Shown here: piece by piece, positions 16,112-24,527 of the stretch
Numbering within the stretch: position 1 is the stretch's first letter
Layout: each line of letters begins with the position of its first letter
Source of the DNA: Mucilaginibacter inviolabilis
Lineage (GTDB): Bacteria; Bacteroidota; Bacteroidia; Sphingobacteriales; Sphingobacteriaceae
Length of the DNA: 64,000 nt
Assembly (NCBI RefSeq): GCF_011089895.1
Contig: NZ_JAANAT010000003.1
Location: forward strand, 124,001 to 188,000
Reading direction: 5' to 3'
Position numbers and translations under genes: made by a program
Notes under the pieces: model-generated
Database searches by the model: none
Seen by the model: the letters and a program-made list of their open reading frames with translations, nothing else
What the model was told of the DNA's origin: nothing

Positions 16112-16210
16112 AAATTTTAATCGAATAAAGAAGAAATCAGGGTAATCCTTAAATCCTATAATTAAGTCGCACACAAAACTCAATAATTCACTAAATCACT
16201 AATTCAATAA

Positions 16211-16312
16211 TTAATAGCCTGGACCGAAGGTAACGCCCGGATGATACTCGACTTCTTCAGACTCATATTCATCAATCCCTTAATAGCTTCTCTTTTCAAA
16301 CAAAAACTCAAT
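16211..16312 (-). pseudogene. Possible gene remnant between two AATAATTCA repeats
   Basis: On the minus strand one frame reads GIDEYESEEVEYHPGVTFGP and then GY before a stop, preceded after one internal stop by FEKRSY. The composition looks protein-like, but the fragment is only about 30 codons. Both sides carry ACTCAATAATTCA[CT]TAAATCA direct repeats (16180 and 16306 regions). I cannot name a parent gene. Confidence 0.2.
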
Positions 16313-16364
16313 AATTCATTAAATCAGTCATTCAATAATTAAAAATCATTTGCATATTGCAGAT

Positions 16365-17708
16365 ATGCCGGCTGCTAAACTGCCACTTTCAAAACAACTT
16401 GCTTATGCCTGCGGAATGATAGGCTGGAGCATCATGACCAATATCATTATCGTGATGCTGCCCTACTTTTATTTGCCGCCTTCCAATGCCGGCCTGATTC
16501 CTTTGGTGCCTCAGCTGCTTGTTTTTGGTGTGTTTAATATCATGTCGCTTATTGCCGCATCGGGCCGGTTTGTGGATGCCATATTTGACCCTTTTATAGC
16601 ATCGCTGAGCGATAAAAGCGGCAATGCCAAGGGCCGCCGAATTCCCTTTATGAAATGGGCCATTGTTCCTGCTGTTGTTTTTTGTTCGCTTACCTTTTAT
16701 CCACTGGTTAAAGGCGAAAGTATTAGCAACGCCTTGTGGCTTACTTTTACGCTCATTTGTTTTTTTATGGGCGCTACGGCCTATATTATTCCTTACAACG
16801 CGTTGCTGCCCGAGCTGGCCCGTACCGGTGCCGAAAAGGTAAAGCTATCATCATTACAGCAGGTGGGTTTTGTGCTGGGTATTATTCTGTCGGCCCTGGT
16901 TAATAACTTTGCCGATCTGGTGCAGCACATGCTGCATACCCCTAACCGGGACACCGCCGTGCAGTACACTATTTTCGGTCTGTGCGCTTTTGCGGGCCTG
17001 GTGATGCTGATACCTGTTTTTGCCATCAACGAAAAAAAATATTCCAATAGCATTCCCTCGCATCTACCCCTGTTGCCTGCCCTGCGCCGGACTTTCCGCA
17101 ACCGAAATTTTAAATACTACCTTATTTCCGATTTTTCGTACTATATGGCGCTCAGTATCATATCAAGTGGCTTGTTGTTTTTTGTAACCGTGCTGCTGCG
17201 CCTGCCCGAATCTATGGGTGGTGTACTGATGGGGAGCATGGTGCTGTTTTCATTGGTGTTTTACCCGCTCATCAATTATCTGTCGAAAAAGATCGGCAAA
17301 AAACCAATCATGTTGTTTTCGTTTGGTCTGTTAAGTCTCATTTTTGTGGCTATATTTTTCCTGGGAAAACTCCCGCTATCGCCAACAGCGCAGGTTTATA
17401 TACTGGTGCTAAGTACATCCTTTCCGCTGGCTTCACTGGGTATATTGCCCAACGCCATCCTTGCCGAAATTGCCGAGAACGATGCCAAAAGAACCGGCGA
17501 GAACAGCGAAGGGATGTTTTTTGCGGTGAAATATCTTTTTGTAAAACTAGGGCAAACGCTGGGTATAGCATTGTTTGCCTTTTTAACCGTTTATGGTAAA
17601 GATCCCGGGCACGATTACGGCCTGCGGCTCAATGGTATTTGCGGTTGTGTGCTTTGTATATTGGCCATGATTTTTTTCAGCCGGTTCCGGGAACGCAGGG
17701 TAAAATGA
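16365..17708 (+). CDS. MFS sugar:cation symporter, GPH (MelB-like) family
   Basis: This 447-residue transporter has about twelve hydrophobic helices. The start KLPLSKQLAYACGMIGWSI, the cytoplasmic motif DPFIASLSDKSGNAKGRRIPFM and AYIIPYNALLPELARTGAEKVKLSS are typical of the glycoside-pentoside-hexuronide symporters (MelB, YicJ relatives), which bring oligosaccharides or glycosides in with protons or sodium. The ATG at 16365 is preferred over an upstream TTG. It is followed 58 bases later by an S41 peptidase gene. The substrate is unknown; the glucan and glycoside enzymes in this window make a glucoside possible. Confidence 0.88.
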   Translation: MPAAKLPLSKQLAYACGMIGWSIMTNIIIVMLPYFYLPPSNAGLIPLVPQLLVFGVFNIMSLIAASGRFVDAIFDPFIASLSDKSGNAKGRRIPFMKWAIVPAVVFCSLTFYPLVKGESISNALWLTFTLICFFMGATAYIIPYNALLPELARTGAEKVKLSSLQQVGFVLGIILSALVNNFADLVQHMLHTPNRDTAVQYTIFGLCAFAGLVMLIPVFAINEKKYSNSIPSHLPLLPALRRTFRNRNFKYYLISDFSYYMALSIISSGLLFFVTVLLRLPESMGGVLMGSMVLFSLVFYPLINYLSKKIGKKPIMLFSFGLLSLIFVAIFFLGKLPLSPTAQVYILVLSTSFPLASLGILPNAILAEIAENDAKRTGENSEGMFFAVKYLFVKLGQTLGIALFAFLTVYGKDPGHDYGLRLNGICGCVLCILAMIFFSRFRERRVK

Positions 17709-17766
17709 AAAAACAGATTCTGGTCTTTTTATTATCTTTAGCTCCATCCTGAGGTAAGTATCTGCA

Positions 17767-19287
17767 ATGAAAATAAATTTAAAACCGGTATTTAAAATCC
17801 TTCCTTATTTATGCGTTGTATGGATAATCGGCGCGTGTCAACAGCTCGATACTAAAAAACAAAATACAGCCGGGGTTGGCAACGCAGATACTATTGCCCA
17901 CAAGCTCCCGGTAAAGGCTATGCATGATGACCTGGCTATACTTTGGTCTGTTATTAAAGAAATGCACCCGGCCTACGGTGTTTTTACTCCACCGGATAGT
18001 CTGCGCCGTACCTTTGATCAGGTAGTGGCTTCTATCAACGAGCCGTTGACTGAAACCGATTTTATAGCACATGTTTACCCTTTTATAAGCAACCTCCGCT
18101 GCGGACATACGCAGGTAAAATATCCGGCAGGATATAAACCATCGGGCCCGCCGCCACCCCACTTGCCATTTGAGGTATTGGTTGAAAATCATCATGCCTG
18201 GATCACCAACCACAATAATAATGAACTCAATACCGGCGACGAGATCATCAGCATGAACAATACCCCTGTTGCTGCTATCATTAGCCACGGCTATGATCTG
18301 TATGGTGGCGATGGGTATAATGAAACCTTTAAAGAGGTATTTTTAAGCGAATATGGCGGCTTTGAGGATGCCTGCAACAAGTATTATCACTGGCAGCCAC
18401 CATATCATATCACGCTACGCACCAAACAAGGCAAATTAAAAAATCTTGAAGTTAATGCCCTTGCTCCCGGCGCTACGCTCAATACGCCGGCAGCAAAAAC
18501 CAATGATCTGGCCGACTGGACCGAATCAAAAAACACGGATTATCTGCCCCTACGGTTTTTAAAAAATAAACCGACCGCCTGGTTTGTGACCAGGCCCTAT
18601 CAGTATGCCGATACCAATATTTATAAAGAAGCTTTTAAAGAGATTAATCAACGGGGGATCAAAAACCTGATCCTGGATATGCGGCATAATACCGGCGGCG
18701 ATATCCGGGTAGCTATCCGCTTGCTATCGTTCCTGGCCGATAGTTCATTTAGTATTGTTAAGGATGTAAAGGCGCGTATCCCCAACCCGGCTATCAGTCG
18801 TTTTGAACGTTACTTTGACACCGCCCGCACCTCCAGCTTTAACGAAGGTTTTGAGCCTGGTCCGGAAGATGGAACTTATTATCATATCAAATTCAGACCT
18901 ACCGCCTGGGGCCAGTTGTACGGCAAATTGCCCCTATACAAGGCCGATCATTATAAAGGAAAGCTGATAGTGTTAATTGATGGTGCCACCTTCTCGTCGG
19001 CGGCTTTGTTTACCGCGGCATTGAAGGCCCAGCGTAAAGATGTGATATTTGTTGGTCGCGAAACAGCCGGTAACGAGCAGGCTTGCAGCGGAGGCACTAT
19101 TCAGCATTTAACCCTGCCCCATACCCATGTTATTGTTGATTTCCCCTGGATGCGTTTTGTGTCGGCAGCTAAACATTATGATTTTGGCCGCGGCATTATG
19201 CCCGATTACCCGGTGGAATACAGCCCGGATGATATTGTGAATAAAACAGACCCCGACTTGCAAAAGGCCCTAAGCCTGGTTAATTAA
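17767..19287 (+). CDS. S41-family (C-terminal processing-like) peptidase lipoprotein
   Basis: This 506-residue protein has a lipoprotein signal ending in IGAC24. A short N-terminal helical region (~50-125) is followed by a PDZ-like segment (~130-180, FEVLVENHHAWITN and GDEIISMNNTPV) and the S41 peptidase core, including NLILDMRHNTGGDIRVAIRL and LIVLIDGATFSSAALFTAAL with the catalytic serine. The second half ends VDFPWMRFVSAAKHYDFGRG and IMPDYPVEYSPDDI, as in TSPc domains. It probably cleaves envelope proteins. The last 18 bases overlap a tiny gene on the opposite strand. Confidence 0.88.
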   Translation: MKINLKPVFKILPYLCVVWIIGACQQLDTKKQNTAGVGNADTIAHKLPVKAMHDDLAILWSVIKEMHPAYGVFTPPDSLRRTFDQVVASINEPLTETDFIAHVYPFISNLRCGHTQVKYPAGYKPSGPPPPHLPFEVLVENHHAWITNHNNNELNTGDEIISMNNTPVAAIISHGYDLYGGDGYNETFKEVFLSEYGGFEDACNKYYHWQPPYHITLRTKQGKLKNLEVNALAPGATLNTPAAKTNDLADWTESKNTDYLPLRFLKNKPTAWFVTRPYQYADTNIYKEAFKEINQRGIKNLILDMRHNTGGDIRVAIRLLSFLADSSFSIVKDVKARIPNPAISRFERYFDTARTSSFNEGFEPGPEDGTYYHIKFRPTAWGQLYGKLPLYKADHYKGKLIVLIDGATFSSAALFTAALKAQRKDVIFVGRETAGNEQACSGGTIQHLTLPHTHVIVDFPWMRFVSAAKHYDFGRGIMPDYPVEYSPDDIVNKTDPDLQKALSLVN

Positions 19288-19425
19288 CGTAGGTACGTCC
19301 TGTAGCTTGCTGAGGTGTTTGGTTGGTTTACCCTGTTGTGCTTCTGCTGCGCAAGCAAACAGGAAAGATGCTGCTAATGCTATCAGCAACCCTTTTATCA
19401 TATTGATATCGATCTTCATTTCCAT
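19270..19425 (-). CDS. Small secreted protein (51 residues), convergent with the peptidase gene
   Basis: The minus strand encodes 51 residues from ATG 19425 to the stop at 19270. The N-terminus is a good signal sequence (MIKGLLIALAASFLFAC then AAEAQQ), which could be cut at AEA or be a lipobox at the cysteine. The mature part is short and polar (KPTKHLSKLQDVPTL). It lies downstream of the isomerase-like gene on the same strand, but a terminator at 19465-19505 intervenes. Base composition and codon choice resemble the neighbours. I cannot assign a function; it could also be a remnant of a longer gene. Confidence 0.45.
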   Translation of the reverse strand: MEMKIDINMIKGLLIALAASFLFACAAEAQQGKPTKHLSKLQDVPTLINQA

Positions 19426-19464
19426 ATTTGTTAAAAATTCTACGCAGGAAGCGATCGGATATGA

Positions 19465-19505
19465 TAAAACAAAACCATCGCTTTTAAGTATAAAACGATG
19501 GTTTG
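19465..19505 (-). terminator. Rho-independent terminator of the sugar isomerase-like gene
   Basis: AAACCATCG (19472-19480) and CGATGGTTT (19496-19504) form a hairpin; read on the minus strand it ends TTTTGTTTT. It lies 30 bases after the stop codon at 19534. Confidence 0.8.
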
Positions 19506-19533
19506 TATATATTGTGCTATTGTAACAGAATTT

Positions 19534-20421
19534 TTAAACTAGGTTCTTTTTAATGTAGGTAATGCTTTGGGTAATGCTGTCAAAAGGATCGCCGGGGCAA
19601 ACATCCTGTTCTACAAAAAAGTATTTTAAACCTGCTTTATTAGCCTGTGTGAATATCTTTTTAAAGTCGATTGTACCATTGCCAACTTCGGTGAATTTTT
19701 TGGCCGGGGTTTTATCCATATCCTTTACGTGCCATAGCGGGAAACGGCCCGGGTGCTTATCAATTAAAGCGATAGGGTCCTGGTTGGCTTTGGTTAACCA
19801 ATACAGGTCTATTTCAAATTTTACCAGGTTTTTGTCGGTAGCTTCTAACAGAATCTCGTATGGGTATTTGCCGTTTTCCTGTATAAATTCAAAATCGTGG
19901 TTATGGTAGCAAAGCTGTATGCCCGCTTTTTTGCAGATCTCACCAGCCTTGTTAAAATCTTCGGCTATTTTTTTATAGTGATCCAGGTTACCACGCTCTG
20001 GCGTTGATAAGTAAGCGCATACCATATATTTTACGCCAACCTCGGCCGCGTCGGTCACTGCTTTTTCCCAATCGTTTAGGATGGTTCCTTTTTGCGATGC
20101 GCCGTCCACCTGCTCTTCGCCCAGGCGATAATGCGCACTCGGCATAATCAGGCCGTTTTGTTTTAAAAGCGCTTTGAACGCTTTGCTATCCATGCCATAA
20201 AACAATTCGTTGCCGGTGTAGGTAGCTCCTTCAACCGAAGTATAGCCAATTTTGGCAACTTTGGCCAGGCTTGCTGCCGGATCTTTAGCCATGGCATCGC
20301 GCACGGTATACAATTGCAGGCCGATATACTTTTTATCGTAAGCAAACAGGTTGGGAGCCGCTAATATTCCGGCCGAAAGTAATGCCGAAGTTTTGAGGAA
20401 TGAACGTCTGGTAGTTGTCAT
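19534..20421 (-). CDS. Sugar phosphate isomerase/epimerase-like protein, Tat-exported
   Basis: This 295-residue protein has a twin-arginine signal (TTRRSFLKTSALLSAGI). The mature part is a xylose-isomerase-like TIM barrel (PF01261): YIGLQLYTVRDAM, SAHYRLGEEQVDG, CYHNHDFEF, KFEIDLYWLTKANQDP, WHVKDMD and KYFFVEQDVCPGDPF carry the usual metal-binding His, Asp and Glu residues. Exported members of this family in Bacteroidota often accompany glycoside oxidation and 3-keto-glycoside breakdown. Here it stands alone upstream of its own terminator, but the 3-keto-glycoside operon at 31728-34914 makes the same theme plausible. Confidence 0.85.
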   Translation of the reverse strand: MTTTRRSFLKTSALLSAGILAAPNLFAYDKKYIGLQLYTVRDAMAKDPAASLAKVAKIGYTSVEGATYTGNELFYGMDSKAFKALLKQNGLIMPSAHYRLGEEQVDGASQKGTILNDWEKAVTDAAEVGVKYMVCAYLSTPERGNLDHYKKIAEDFNKAGEICKKAGIQLCYHNHDFEFIQENGKYPYEILLEATDKNLVKFEIDLYWLTKANQDPIALIDKHPGRFPLWHVKDMDKTPAKKFTEVGNGTIDFKKIFTQANKAGLKYFFVEQDVCPGDPFDSITQSITYIKKNLV

Positions 20422-20532
20422 CGATTTACTTTTAATTGGTTAATGTAAATATAGTGTATTATGAACACCAAAAGCAAGCGATTATTATGGTCTCCTGTTA
20501 AATGTTCCTAAAAAAGCCTCATCCGGAACGTT

Positions 20533-20684
20533 AGGCTAAAGCCATTTTTTCGTGCGATGATTTAGTCCGTTGGCTGAAGCCAAACGGCAATGAATGGAAA
20601 GACCACAGACGAAATAGGGCCTAAATTCATTGCCGTCCCATTTATGGGGCGGGAAATAATGAAAAGAAGAGTGGCTTCAGCCAA
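20533..20684. repeat. GGCTAAAGCC-family palindromic repeat, copy A
   Basis: Perfect 13-bp arms TTGGCTGAAGCCA (20570-20582) and TGGCTTCAGCCAA (20672-20684) enclose a second pair ACGGCAATGAAT/ATTCATTGCCGT and the block CCCATTTATGGGGCGG. Copy B lies at 21618-21759 on the other side of the NIPSNAP gene. These repeats account for most of the gaps 20422-20737 and 21533-21799. Confidence 0.8.
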
Positions 20685-20737
20685 ATTGATCTTGTCGTTC
20701 TTTAAAGAGTTTCTTCGGAATTGATCCAACAAATAAA

Positions 20738-21532
20738 TTAAACCTGCGATGCTTCTGTTGGCTGTAACAATGTTGATGTAATATGAGTTATCAATTTAGC
20801 ATCAGAATAATCGGGGATGCTGCTTACCTTCTTCCATTCCGGGTCGCTGCCAAAAGCTTTCCAGTGCGCGGCTTTGGCATCCAGATCATCAAAAGTGATC
20901 ATATAGGTAAGGTTTGGCCGGTGATCGCCGATAATAACCTCGCCAAAAAATACAGGATTAAAGCCCAGCTTTTTAAAAATATCTACCTCGCCGGCATCAT
21001 TAAACATTTCCAGTTTCTTTTTGCCCGCGCTTTCGCTGGGGTGTTCATACCGGCGCAACTCAAAAATACGCGGACTTTTTTTAGGCACTTCCATTTTGGG
21101 CATGTGTACAAAGGCTTTTAACAATGAGCTTTCAATGCGTTCATAAGCGGGCTCTGTAGCCGGAGCAGTTAAATAGGGCGCACCTTTTTCCAGGTAAACC
21201 GGGTCGAGGTCTAGCTTTTCCTGCACGTTTAAAAAATCGGTCAGGTTGCTGAAAGGGATAAGCGCGTAAATTTTGGTTTGCCCTTCGGGTTTCAGTTCGG
21301 TAAACACGCCAATGTGTTTACAACCTAGTTTGTTAAGCGCAGGAATGGCGGCATTTTGAAAATAATCTTCTACCAGTTTTTGCTGCGTTTGGTTTTTTAA
21401 AAGGTAGGTGCGCAACTCGTAAAACTCGGTACTGTTTTTTTCTTTTATTGCTGATGCCATACTGCTTTGGGTTGATATACCGGCCGCCGCTGCCGTTAAA
21501 GCCGAGGCTTTCAGAAATGAACGTCTTTTCAT
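20738..21532 (-). CDS. NIPSNAP-family protein, Tat-exported
   Basis: This 264-residue protein has a twin-arginine signal (MKRRSFLKASALTAAAAG). Two NIPSNAP domains follow (PF07978-like dimeric alpha-beta barrel): FYELRTYLLKNQTQQKLVEDYF at residues ~37-60 and RIFELRRYEHPSESAGKKKLEMF at ~145-170. NIPSNAP proteins have no firmly established reaction; in Bacteroidota they often occur near sugar isomerases and oxidoreductases. The gene is flanked on both sides by copies of the same palindromic repeat, so it may move or be exchanged as a unit. Confidence 0.85.
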   Translation of the reverse strand: MKRRSFLKASALTAAAAGISTQSSMASAIKEKNSTEFYELRTYLLKNQTQQKLVEDYFQNAAIPALNKLGCKHIGVFTELKPEGQTKIYALIPFSNLTDFLNVQEKLDLDPVYLEKGAPYLTAPATEPAYERIESSLLKAFVHMPKMEVPKKSPRIFELRRYEHPSESAGKKKLEMFNDAGEVDIFKKLGFNPVFFGEVIIGDHRPNLTYMITFDDLDAKAAHWKAFGSDPEWKKVSSIPDYSDAKLITHITSTLLQPTEASQV

Positions 21533-21617
21533 GGAATATGTTGGTTAATAAAATAAAGGTAGTGTAAAACGATGATACTGCAGGGCACGGAAAAATCAAA
21601 TAAAGGCCACATGTGGG

Positions 21618-21759
21618 TTTGGCTAAAGCCCAGAACGGTTAAATTGTGTTCCGTTGGTTAAAACCAACGGCAATGAAATATAAATCAACTGTTGTTTTAT
21701 TCATTGCCGTCCCATTTATGGGGCGGATAATGGATGTGCTTTGCTGGCTTTAGCCCAAA
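21618..21759. repeat. GGCTAAAGCC-family palindromic repeat, copy B
   Basis: GGCTAAAGCC (21621-21630) and GGCTTTAGCC (21746-21755) are inverted ends; ACGGCAATGAA, TTCATTGCCGT and CCCATTTATGGGGCGG are shared with copy A. Confidence 0.8.
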
Positions 21760-21799
21760 ATATTCTTCTGAACAGTTATGGCGTAAGGACAGTCCTATC

Positions 21800-22870
21800 C
21801 TACCACCTATCAACATAATACCTCTTCCTGAACCAGAATGCTAAATTAACCAAAGCGATCAAAGCCGGTACCTCCACCAGCGGACCGATAACGCCCGCGA
21901 AAGCTTCGCCGGAATTGATGCCGAATACGCCGATAGCAACCGCAATAGCCAGTTCAAAATTATTACCCGTGGCGGTAAAGGCGATGGAAGTGCTTTTAGA
22001 GTAATCGGCCCCGAATGATTTGCCGATAAAAAAACTCAGCAGGAACATTACCGCGAAATAGATAACCAGCGGAATAGCTATCCGCACAACATCCATCGGT
22101 ATATGTACAATAAGACCGCCTTTAAGACTAAACATCAATACAATGGTAAACAGCAAGGCGATCAAAGTAAGGGGCGAAATAAAAGGCACATACTTTTGCC
22201 GGAACCAGGCTTCACCTCTTAATTTGATCAAGACATACCTGCTGATGATGCCGGCTGCAAATGGAATGCCGAGGTAAATACCCACACTTTTGGCTATTTC
22301 GCCCATGGTTATATTAACGGCTAAACCTTTAAGACCGAACAGTGGCGGCAAAATGGTGATGAATACCCAGGCATACACACTATATAGCAATACCTGGAAA
22401 ATGCTGTTGAGCGCTATCAACCCGGCCGCGTATTCGCGGTTCCCTTCGGCAAGCTCGTTCCATACTACTACCATGGCTATGCAACGAGCAAGGCCAATCA
22501 GGATCAGACCCACCATATAATCCGGATGATCGCGCAATAGGGTTATCGCCAAAAGAAACATCAGGATAGGGCCTACTGTCCAGTTGAGCACCAAAGAGGC
22601 GCTTAATACTTTGGTATCTTTAAACACCTGGCCCATGTTTTCATATTTTACTTTGGCCAGCGGCGGGTACATCATCAGGATTAAACCAACAGCCAGCGGG
22701 ATATTGGTTGTACCGCTTGAAAATGAATTGATAAAACCGGCCGATGAGGGGATAAAATAACCAACACTCACCCCAACTGCCATCGCCAGGAATATCCAGA
22801 GCGTAAGGTACCGGTCTAAAAAGCTCAGCCGTTTGCGTTCAGCAGCCGGGGCACAATGATCAACCGGCAT
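21800..22870 (-). CDS. ACR3-family arsenite efflux transporter
   Basis: This 356-residue inner-membrane protein has about ten hydrophobic helices. LTLWIFLAMAVGVSVGYF, VGLILMMYPPLAKVKYE, LIGLARCIAMVVVWNELA (with the conserved cysteine needed for arsenite transport) and FTATGNNFELAIAVAIGVF are typical of ACR3 rather than ArsB. It expels arsenite produced by the arsenate reductase encoded just upstream, whose gene it overlaps by 11 bases. It is the last gene of the four-gene ars operon. Some databases name this family arsB. Confidence 0.93.
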   Translation of the reverse strand: MPVDHCAPAAERKRLSFLDRYLTLWIFLAMAVGVSVGYFIPSSAGFINSFSSGTTNIPLAVGLILMMYPPLAKVKYENMGQVFKDTKVLSASLVLNWTVGPILMFLLAITLLRDHPDYMVGLILIGLARCIAMVVVWNELAEGNREYAAGLIALNSIFQVLLYSVYAWVFITILPPLFGLKGLAVNITMGEIAKSVGIYLGIPFAAGIISRYVLIKLRGEAWFRQKYVPFISPLTLIALLFTIVLMFSLKGGLIVHIPMDVVRIAIPLVIYFAVMFLLSFFIGKSFGADYSKSTSIAFTATGNNFELAIAVAIGVFGINSGEAFAGVIGPLVEVPALIALVNLAFWFRKRYYVDRW

Positions 22871-23291
22871 GGGGTGTTTTTAAATTTTCGTTCACAAAAT
22901 TTTGAGTATACTGTTTGATCATTTCGCGCACCTGCCCAAATTGCTCCATGATCTCTTCTTCAGTACCGGTAGCTTTTGCCGGGTCGGGGAAATTGTAATG
23001 CAGCTTAACGGCTTTGGTTGGAAAATACGGGCAGCTCTCTTTGGCGTTGTCACAAACGGTTATCACATAATCAAAATCAATGTCCAGGTATTCATTAACA
23101 TTATTGGAGGTATGATGGGAGATATCGACACCATCGCGTTTCATGATTTCAATTGCGCGCGGATTAACACCATGTGTTTCGATACCCGCGCTGTAAATAT
23201 TGGCTTTATCGCCGGCAAAGTGACGTAGGTAACCCTCGGCTATCTGGCTGCGGCAGCTGTTTCCGGTGCAAAGCACCAATACATTTTTCAT
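22860..23291 (-). CDS. arsC: Arsenate reductase, low-molecular-weight phosphatase type
   Basis: This 143-residue cytoplasmic enzyme carries the P-loop C8-TGNSC-R14 of the LMW-PTP superfamily, followed by SQIAEGYLRHF. VITVCDNAKESCPYFP holds the later catalytic cysteines of thioredoxin-coupled ArsC. It reduces arsenate to arsenite for export by the ACR3 protein. It lies 34 bases after the DUF6428 gene in the ars operon. Confidence 0.92.
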   Translation of the reverse strand: MKNVLVLCTGNSCRSQIAEGYLRHFAGDKANIYSAGIETHGVNPRAIEIMKRDGVDISHHTSNNVNEYLDIDFDYVITVCDNAKESCPYFPTKAVKLHYNFPDPAKATGTEEEIMEQFGQVREMIKQYTQNFVNENLKTPHAG

Positions 23292-23325
23292 ATCAATTAT
23301 TTGTTTTTTAATTTTTTATAGACTC

Positions 23326-23886
23326 TCAGCAACAACCTGAACCGGGTGTGCAACAGGCTTCATTTTTAACAGTCAGGTTTTTTAACGCTAGCTTTGGTTT
23401 TGCAGGTTCGCAGCATTCCTCCCCTTTTTCGTTGGTTCCGCAACTCCCGCCGCGACCAATGGCCTTGCACTGCACGGCATCCGGGCGCAGATCGATGATG
23501 AGGTTTTCGCCGCTCACGATCATATCTCCCGGAAACATCTGCCGGGTATCAAACTCGGAATTACCAAATTCTATTTTAACCGTTCCGTTAGGATCAAGGG
23601 GGAGCATCTTTTCTACAATAGCGACAATGGACAAAGCCTTTTCTACTTTCATTGCCCGCTCCTGCTGCTCGTCCTCGGGAACCCATAATTGCACAATAAT
23701 CTCTGTCCAGGTATTCAATACTCCACCGCAATCAACGGAAGTAATAGGCGCTTGCTTAATTTCGGTGATGTGGTATGATGCGTCTACCAGCTTACCTTCG
23801 GCATATTGAAATTGAAGGTTGAGCTCCGGATGTTGTAATAACTTTTCTTTAAATGTTGCCCAGTTAATAGATTCTACTTTGTTCAT
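23326..23886 (-). CDS. DUF6428 protein with cysteine-rich C-terminal tail, in the ars operon
   Basis: This 186-residue cytoplasmic protein resembles the DUF6428 family, small proteins found in Bacteroidota arsenic operons. Residues ~1-130 are an alpha-beta domain (LQFQYAEGKLVDASYHITEI, SVDCGGVLNTWTEIIVQLW). The C-terminal ~45 residues carry many cysteines: GGSCGTNEKGEECCEP and then NEACCTPGSGCC, together eight cysteines in CC or CxxxxxC arrangements. I infer thiol binding of arsenite, as a chaperone or sink that hands it to the pump; no enzyme motif is visible. It is the second gene of the operon, between arsR and arsC. Confidence 0.75.
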   Translation of the reverse strand: MNKVESINWATFKEKLLQHPELNLQFQYAEGKLVDASYHITEIKQAPITSVDCGGVLNTWTEIIVQLWVPEDEQQERAMKVEKALSIVAIVEKMLPLDPNGTVKIEFGNSEFDTRQMFPGDMIVSGENLIIDLRPDAVQCKAIGRGGSCGTNEKGEECCEPAKPKLALKNLTVKNEACCTPGSGCC

Positions 23887-23902
23887 GATGAATATATTTT
23901 AT

Positions 23903-23929
23903 TATTGCAATATTGCGATAGATTGATAT
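23903..23929. promoter_or_regulatory. Probable ArsR operator upstream of the DUF6428 gene
   Basis: TATTGCAATATTGCGAT followed by AGATTGATAT matches the second site at 24274-24298 (TATTGCAATATTACGAT). The core TATTGCAATA is palindromic, as expected for a dimeric ArsR-family repressor. Confidence 0.6.
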
Positions 23930-23937
23930 AAAAAATT

Positions 23938-24267
23938 TTAGCAGCAGCTATTCAGGTCCTTGTACGATGAAAACAGCATGTTTAATTCCTTTTGCAGGTT
24001 ATCCCAGGCTTTGGGTTCTATACAATAGCAAACGCTTACGCCTTCTATTGTGCCTTGAATCAGACCAGCGTTTTTCAATTCCTTCAAATGCTGCGAAATG
24101 GTAGGTTGCGCCAGGCCCAGCTCATCGGCCAGATCACCGCAAATACAGGCTTTGGCCGCGATAATGTGCTGTAATATGGCAATACGCGCAGGATGTGCTA
24201 TCGCTTTTAACTGCACAGCCAGCTTGTTTTGCTCGTCGGTAAATATTTCTGTTTTGGTAATTCCCAT
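23938..24267 (-). CDS. arsR: ArsR-family metalloregulatory repressor
   Basis: This 109-residue winged-helix protein has the ArsR motif DLADELGLAQPTISQHLKELKNAGLIQG as recognition region, with KACICGDLAD just before it: the CxC pair would bind arsenite. Further cysteines occur at VCYC and at the C-terminus (SCC). It is first in the operon arsR-DUF6428-arsC-acr3 and should release its operators (24274-24298 and 23903-23929) when it binds arsenite. Confidence 0.9.
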   Translation of the reverse strand: MGITKTEIFTDEQNKLAVQLKAIAHPARIAILQHIIAAKACICGDLADELGLAQPTISQHLKELKNAGLIQGTIEGVSVCYCIEPKAWDNLQKELNMLFSSYKDLNSCC

Positions 24268-24273
24268 AATATA

Positions 24274-24298
24274 TATTGCAATATTACGATTAATATAG
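24274..24298. promoter_or_regulatory. Probable ArsR operator upstream of arsR
   Basis: TATTGCAATATTACGAT lies 7 bases upstream of the arsR start and repeats the site at 23903-23929. Confidence 0.65.
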
Positions 24299-24352
24299 AT
24301 CTCGCCAAAATTATTTTTTACTTAGACGCTGGAATGGGTAGTATGTGTCTGT

Positions 24353-24458
24353 ACTTGCGCTCGTTTGTAACGAGTGCTTATTGTGGTTAAGCGATTGCAT
24401 CGCCCTTGCGTTTAAAACGCAAACCTATGTTAAGCACTCGTTACAAACGAGCGCAAGT
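24353..24458. repeat. Long perfect inverted repeat (28-bp arms)
   Basis: The arms at 24353-24380 and 24431-24458 are perfect complements (core GCTCGTTTGTAACGAGTGC). The 50-base loop contains two small hairpins, GCGATTGCATCGC and TTGCGTTTAAAACGCAA. There is no ORF. Confidence 0.8.
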
Positions 24459-24527
24459 AGGGCATCGCTTCGCTTGCCGACCCTCTCTTCGGCTTCGCTG
24501 GAAGGAGGTGAAGAAAATAAAAAAAAT

